64,000 bases of DNA from Oleiagrimonas citrea (GTDB lineage: Bacteria; Pseudomonadota; Gammaproteobacteria; Xanthomonadales; Rhodanobacteraceae). The first letter of the stretch is position 1, and each line of letters opens with the position of its first letter. The stretch spans positions 434,001-498,000 of the forward strand of contig NZ_JAAZQD010000001.1 of assembly GCF_012395255.1 (NCBI RefSeq), given 5' to 3'. Below the pieces are notes generated by a model. It saw only the letters and a list, made by a program, of their open reading frames with translations. It had not been told where the DNA came from and searched no databases. A program made the position numbers and the translations under genes. Positions 60,036 to 64,000 of this stretch are shown here, piece by piece.

Positions 60036-61925
60036 TCAGTCCAGCAGTTCACCCGACGCGACCAGAGCGCACACGCGTTGCACGTCGCCGTCCATGGGAC
60101 GGTCGCTGCGCAGGAAATCGATCTTGCGGCGCAGGCGTTCCAGCACGCGACGCACCGCCACACCGGCATGGAATTCGCCGGCTTCGGCCAGCGCCTTCAT
60201 CAGACCACGCACTTCCTCGACGAACTGCGCGTGCTGCGGATGATCCTCGCGCGGCGCGCCGGCGATCTTGGCCGCAAGCAGTTCCCAGTCGCCCTGCCCA
60301 GCCAACTCACGCGCGGCGTTGAGCATGTCCTGGCGGTACTCCAGCGCCTGTGCGGCGGTGTACAGCTCCAGCGCCAGGGCATGACCAAGGTCCTCGGTCA
60401 TCTCCAGCACGTGCCGCGCCTCGTTGGCACCCATCGACACATGGTCCTCGGCGTTGGCGCTGGTCGGCACCGAATACACCGACGCCGGATGCGCGCGCGT
60501 GGCGAGATCGTTGACCAGCGCGGCGGCGGTGTACTGCACGATCATGAAACCGGAATCGGTGGCGTCCTCGTTGCCGGTCAGGAACGCCGGCAGGCCGTCG
60601 TTGTTGGCCGGGTCGACCAGCTTGTTCAGACGCCGCTCGGAGATCGACGCCAGCACCGGAATCGCCGCCTTCACGTAACTCATGGCCAGCGCCAGCGGCA
60701 TGCCGTGGAAGTGGCCGGCGGAGATCACCTGATCCTCGATGTAGCGCGGGTTCTCGGCATCCGGGAACACCAGCGGATTGTCGGTGACGGCGTTGAGTTC
60801 GATGTCGATCACGCGGCAGGCCTGATCCACGGCATCACGCACCGCGCCGTGCACCTGCGGGATGCAGCGCAGGCAGTAGGCGTCCTGCGGCTGATGCTTC
60901 TTGCCGCCCTTGAACGGCAGGAAGCGGTTGTAGAAGGCCTCGCGTCCGTGACGCTGGTTGGCCGGCACCCAATCCCAGTACAGGTCGAAACGATGCGCCT
61001 GCGCCTCGTGCGTGTTCCAAGCGTCCACCGTCCAGGCCCGGAACTTCGGCACCAGGTGATAGGGAATGTCGACCAGCGTCGACTCGGCCAGCAGCGCGCG
61101 CATGCGCTGCGCGGTCTCGACCTGCCCCGGATGCGGACGCAGCGCGTGCACTTCCTCGCGCAGCGCGCCGCTGCGGCCGGCGAAGGCGTCCAGCGACATC
61201 GCCGCGGCCACGTCGGCGGTTTCCAGCAACTGCTGCATCTTCTCCAGCGCCAGCACGGCGGTGGCCAGCATCTGCGTGGTGCCGTTGTTCAGCGCCAGGC
61301 CTTCCTTGAAGGACAGACGAATCGGCTCCAGTCCGACCTTCGCCAGCGCCTCGGCGCCGGGCATGCGCTCGCCGTCGACGAAGGCCTCGCCGCCGCCCAG
61401 CAGCACGATGGCGAGGTGCGAGAGCGGCGCCAGATCGCCGGACGCGCCGACCGACCCCTTCTGCGGAATCACCGGAATCACGCCGCGATTGAGCAGCGCC
61501 GCCAGCGCCTGCAGCGTCTGCACGCGGATGCCCGAGTGACCGCGCATCAGTGTGTTGATGCGGATCACCAGCATCGCCCGCACCACCTCGACCGCGAATG
61601 GCGCGCCCACGCAGACCGCGTGGGTGACGATGAGGTTGTGCTGCAACTCCTCCATCAACGTGCCTTCCGGCGCGTCGGGATGGCCGCCGGGCAGCTCGTC
61701 ACGGGCACGGTGCGCGCCCAGCAGGCGGTCGGCGTTGCTGCCGAAGCCGGTGGTGACGCCGTAGATCGGCTCGCCGCAATCCACCTTCTCGGCAAGGAAG
61801 TCGGCGGTGCGCTGCACGCGCTGCAGCTGGGTTTCGTCGAGGGTGACGCCCGCGCCCGCCGCGACCTGCGCGACCTGTGCGCGGGTCAGGCTGACGCCAT
61901 CGAGATGAATCGTGTTCGCGCTCAT
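60036..61925 (-). CDS. Histidine ammonia-lyase-like enzyme (HAL/PAL/TAL family), long form
   Basis: MIO-dependent aromatic amino acid ammonia-lyase. The prosthetic group forms from Ala161-Ser162-Gly163 in GSVGASGDLAPL. Specificity features look like HAL: LIVTHAVCVG (a T/S-H pair like the SH of HutH, not the FL of PAL or YHL of TAL) and NAEDHVSMG (Glu like the catalytic HAL Glu). The 629-residue length exceeds HutH (about 510): there is an insert before QDAYCLRCIPQVHGA (the WDWVPANQRHGREAFYNRF region), a shorter one near residues 65-95, and a C-terminal extension. No hutU, hutI or hutG is nearby; hisS is 22 bases upstream. It may make urocanate or act on another amino acid. Confidence 0.82.
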   Translation of the reverse strand: MSANTIHLDGVSLTRAQVAQVAAGAGVTLDETQLQRVQRTADFLAEKVDCGEPIYGVTTGFGSNADRLLGAHRARDELPGGHPDAPEGTLMEELQHNLIVTHAVCVGAPFAVEVVRAMLVIRINTLMRGHSGIRVQTLQALAALLNRGVIPVIPQKGSVGASGDLAPLSHLAIVLLGGGEAFVDGERMPGAEALAKVGLEPIRLSFKEGLALNNGTTQMLATAVLALEKMQQLLETADVAAAMSLDAFAGRSGALREEVHALRPHPGQVETAQRMRALLAESTLVDIPYHLVPKFRAWTVDAWNTHEAQAHRFDLYWDWVPANQRHGREAFYNRFLPFKGGKKHQPQDAYCLRCIPQVHGAVRDAVDQACRVIDIELNAVTDNPLVFPDAENPRYIEDQVISAGHFHGMPLALAMSYVKAAIPVLASISERRLNKLVDPANNDGLPAFLTGNEDATDSGFMIVQYTAAALVNDLATRAHPASVYSVPTSANAEDHVSMGANEARHVLEMTEDLGHALALELYTAAQALEYRQDMLNAARELAGQGDWELLAAKIAGAPREDHPQHAQFVEEVRGLMKALAEAGEFHAGVAVRRVLERLRRKIDFLRSDRPMDGDVQRVCALVASGELLD

Positions 61926-61947
61926 GTCCGCACTCCGTCGCCGATGC

Positions 61948-63333
61948 TCAGTCGCGCGCCACCGGCATCACCGCGGCCTGTTCCAGCTCCACGCGCAGCG
62001 CCTTGATCAGCTCCTCGCGCGGGACCTCGAACTGGTCGTTGCGGCGCATGTCCTTGACCGTGACGGTGCCCTTGGTCAGCTCCTCGTCGCCCAGCACCAG
62101 CACGAAGCGGATGCCGGCGCGGTCGGCGTACTTGAACTGTTTGCCGAGCTTGCCGCCTTCCATCACCGTCTCGGTGGCGATACCGCCGGCGCGCAGTTCA
62201 CCGGCCAGCGCCAGGTACTCGGGCAGGTGCGCCTCGTCCATCTGCGTGACCAGCGCCTGCACCGTGCTGTCGGCGGTGGCAATCAGGCCGGCTTCGCGCA
62301 ACTGCCAGAACAGGCGCGTGGCGCCGATGGAAATGCCCACGCCCGGCAGGTGCGACTTGGTGTATTGGCCGGCCAGATTGTCGTAACGCCCGCCCGAGCA
62401 GATCGAACCGATCTCCGGGTGCTCGTCCAGCGTGGTCTCGTAGACCATGCCGGTGTAATAGTCGAGACCGCGCGCGATCGACAGGTTCAGCGCGAAGCGG
62501 TTCTCCGGCACGCCGAGATCGCGCACCATGGTCAGCACCTGCTTCAGCTCGTCGCGGCCCTGCTCGAAGGTCTCGCTGCCCGAACCCAACGCGTCCAGCT
62601 TGGCCACCGCATCGGCCAGCGAGGTCGAGCGCACCTGCACGAATTCAAGAATCTTCGCGACCACGTCCTCGGCCAGACCGAAGCCTTCGCCGGTCAGGGT
62701 CGCGCGCACGGCCTCGGCGCCGCGCTTGTCCAGCTTGTCGACCTCGCGCAGCACCAGCATCTGCTGCTCGCCATCGGCGATGCCCAGCCCCTCGAAGAAG
62801 CCGCGCATCAGCTTGCGGTGGTTGAGCTGGATGGTGAACGGACCGATCGCCAGCTCGCGGAACACGCTATGGATAACGGCCGGAATCTCGGCATCGTAGC
62901 GGATCGACAGGTGATCCTTGCCGATCACGTCGATGTCGCACTGGTAGAACTCGCGGAAACGACCACGCTGGGCGCGCTCGCCGCGGTATACGCGCTGGAT
63001 CTGGTAGCGGCGGAACGGGAAGCTCAGCTCGCGCTCGTGTTCGGCGACGTAGCGCGCCAGCGGCACGGTGAGATCGAAGCGCAGCGCCAGTTCGGGCTGA
63101 CCATCTTTCTCCAGCGCGCCGGTGGACTGCACGAAGTAGACTTGTCGCTCGGTCTCGCCGCCGGACTTGGTCAGCAGCACCTTGCTGAACTCCATCACCG
63201 GCGTCTCGATGGGCAGGAAGCCGAAGAGTCGATAGTTGCGGGCGATGACGTCCAGCATGCGCTGGAAGGCGATCTGTTCGCGCGGCAGCAATTCGAGCAC
63301 GCCGGGCATGGTTCGGGCCTGGGTCTGCGCCAT
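61948..63333 (-). CDS. hisS: Histidine-tRNA ligase HisS
   Basis: Class II aminoacyl-tRNA synthetase charging tRNA-His. The 461-residue product has motif 2 [32 protein letters not shown], the histidine-binding [13 protein letters not shown] and [12 protein letters not shown] motifs, motif 3 [12 protein letters not shown] and the anticodon-binding C-terminal domain. The length and [10 protein letters not shown] wording resemble the longer HisRS group also found in Xanthomonadales. GAGGA precedes the ATG. The ammonia-lyase gene follows after 22 bases on the same strand. Confidence 0.95.
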   Translation of the reverse strand: MAQTQARTMPGVLELLPREQIAFQRMLDVIARNYRLFGFLPIETPVMEFSKVLLTKSGGETERQVYFVQSTGALEKDGQPELALRFDLTVPLARYVAEHERELSFPFRRYQIQRVYRGERAQRGRFREFYQCDIDVIGKDHLSIRYDAEIPAVIHSVFRELAIGPFTIQLNHRKLMRGFFEGLGIADGEQQMLVLREVDKLDKRGAEAVRATLTGEGFGLAEDVVAKILEFVQVRSTSLADAVAKLDALGSGSETFEQGRDELKQVLTMVRDLGVPENRFALNLSIARGLDYYTGMVYETTLDEHPEIGSICSGGRYDNLAGQYTKSHLPGVGISIGATRLFWQLREAGLIATADSTVQALVTQMDEAHLPEYLALAGELRAGGIATETVMEGGKLGKQFKYADRAGIRFVLVLGDEELTKGTVTVKDMRRNDQFEVPREELIKALRVELEQAAVMPVARD

Positions 63334-63501
63334 GGAATCCTCTTTTCTCGAGCAACGGAGACGGTTGGGCAAACCAGCGCGCAGGCGTGCGGACACACCC
63401 GGTTTGCCAGCCGTCTAGCCTAGCAGATTCCCATGGCCGATTCGGCATGCGAGGCGCGCCGGGGACGGTCCTCGCCCGCCCCGCCCGGGGAGGTCCATCA
63501 C

Positions 63502-64000
63502 CTACCAGGGGACGGTTCGGCCCCGATAGTCCAGATACTGCAATCCCGGGGTGCCCCGCATGGAAAGCAGCACGTTCACCAGACTCGGAATGCTTTCCTC
63601 GATCTCCAGCCGCGCCTCGGGTCCACCCAGGGCGGTGCGGACCCATCCGGGCGCCATCAGCGCCATCGCTCGGGACGAGCCGGCATGGCGAGCGGCAAAA
63701 CTCCGCATGAACATGTTCAGCGCCGCCTTGCTGCCGCGGTACAGCTCGCGCTGACCGTTCTCATTGTTGGCGATGCTGCCCTGTCCCGACGACATGATGC
63801 CGATGATCCCGTCGGGCGAAACCAGGGACTCCAGGGTTTCGACCACACGCATCGGACTGAGCGCATTCGTCAGCATGATGTGCATGAACTCCTCGGCCGA
63901 CACCTCGCCGATGGTCTGCGTCGGGTCCCGGTTGGTGGTGCCCGCGTTGACGAACAGGATGTCGAAGATACGCCCGCGCAGATGCCGGTTCAGGGATACG
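63502..64000 (-). CDS. Short-chain dehydrogenase/reductase, 5' end outside window
   Basis: The last 166 residues of an SDR oxidoreductase. Visible: the VNAG motif of the Rossmann fold (LFVNAGTTNRD), the catalytic Ser region MSSGQGS, and the YRGSKAALN segment holding the catalytic Tyr-Lys. The frame stays open to the right edge, so the NAD(P)-binding start lies outside. Ends LDYRGRTVPW. Function cannot be narrowed from this part; the upstream gene hisS is on the same strand, 168 bases away. Confidence 0.88.
   Translation of the reverse strand, partial: VSLNRHLRGRIFDILFVNAGTTNRDPTQTIGEVSAEEFMHIMLTNALSPMRVVETLESLVSPDGIIGIMSSGQGSIANNENGQRELYRGSKAALNMFMRSFAARHAGSSRAMALMAPGWVRTALGGPEARLEIEESIPSLVNVLLSMRGTPGLQYLDYRGRTVPW

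Noticed and set aside
61912-63423. A 503-codon open frame opposite hisS
   Set aside because: Antisense to a clear HisRS; composition (His, Gln, Val, Leu repeats) is that of a shadow frame.

Overview
The window is high-GC, densely coded DNA from a gammaproteobacterium, most likely the order Xanthomonadales (Lysobacterales; Rhodanobacteraceae or Xanthomonadaceae). The pointers are the YerC/TrpR-like regulator heading the his operon, an mtaD-ubiG-gph cluster, a FimX-type c-di-GMP effector, a HiPIP electron carrier and a rpmF-fabH-fabD-fabG block. No plasmid, phage, insertion sequence, CRISPR array or rRNA/tRNA gene was recognised; this reads as chromosomal backbone.

Layout. 1-7.9 kb: end of an RND efflux pump, then on the minus strand yceD, rpmF, fabH, fabD, fabG, with a coiled-coil membrane protein and maf diverging. 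The usual plsX, acpP and fabF are absent from this block. 8-14.3 kb: an ArnT-like glycosyltransferase diverging from a moxR-DUF58-transglutaminase (TgpA) operon, then an Slp lipoprotein. 14.3-20 kb: a fused two-domain 2-oxoacid dehydrogenase E1, a cupin, a GNAT acetyltransferase, an unidentified secreted protein and glutaryl-CoA dehydrogenase. 19.9-24.8 kb: a minus-strand run mtaD, yciI-like, ubiG, gph, a squalene/phytoene-synthase-like protein and folE2. 25-29.5 kb: efp diverging from its modification enzyme epmB, a FimX homologue with degenerate REC/GGDEF/EAL sites, and a short TonB-domain protein. 29.6-33.2 kb: rpsP-rimM-trmD-rplS and ffh. 33.3-36.9 kb: a response regulator, hslR, a membrane-anchored protein resembling the L7/L12 C-terminal domain, an AEC transporter and an APH-fold kinase.

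36.9-40.7 kb: a TPP riboswitch precedes a TonB-dependent receptor and a PnuT-type carrier, so this is a thiamine-uptake locus; the APH-fold kinase just upstream could trap the imported vitamin. A NUDIX hydrolase is convergent. 40.9-44.6 kb: two tandem paralogous APC permeases and a HiPIP. 44.8-48.8 kb: mtnB-mtnD-mtnC of methionine salvage run into a legumain-like peptidase C13, a DUF202 protein and a glutathione S-transferase. 48.8-50.6 kb: a nitronate-monooxygenase-like flavoprotein and an ICMT/PEMT-family membrane protein. 50.7-58.2 kb: the complete histidine operon hisG-D-C-B-H-A-F-IE behind a TrpR-family regulator, mostly joined by 4-base overlaps. 58.2-60 kb: two small palindromes upstream of the regulator, then three direct repeats of exactly 104 bp carrying DnaA-box-like motifs, then a FUSC-family membrane protein. 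60-64 kb: a long histidine-ammonia-lyase-like enzyme, hisS and the end of an SDR gene.

The features most worth follow-up are the triple 104-bp repeat, the thiamine locus with its candidate trapping kinase and intergenic hairpins, the membrane-tethered L7/L12-like protein, and the inverted-repeat stack upstream of fimX. All calls are by reading the sequence; no database search was run.
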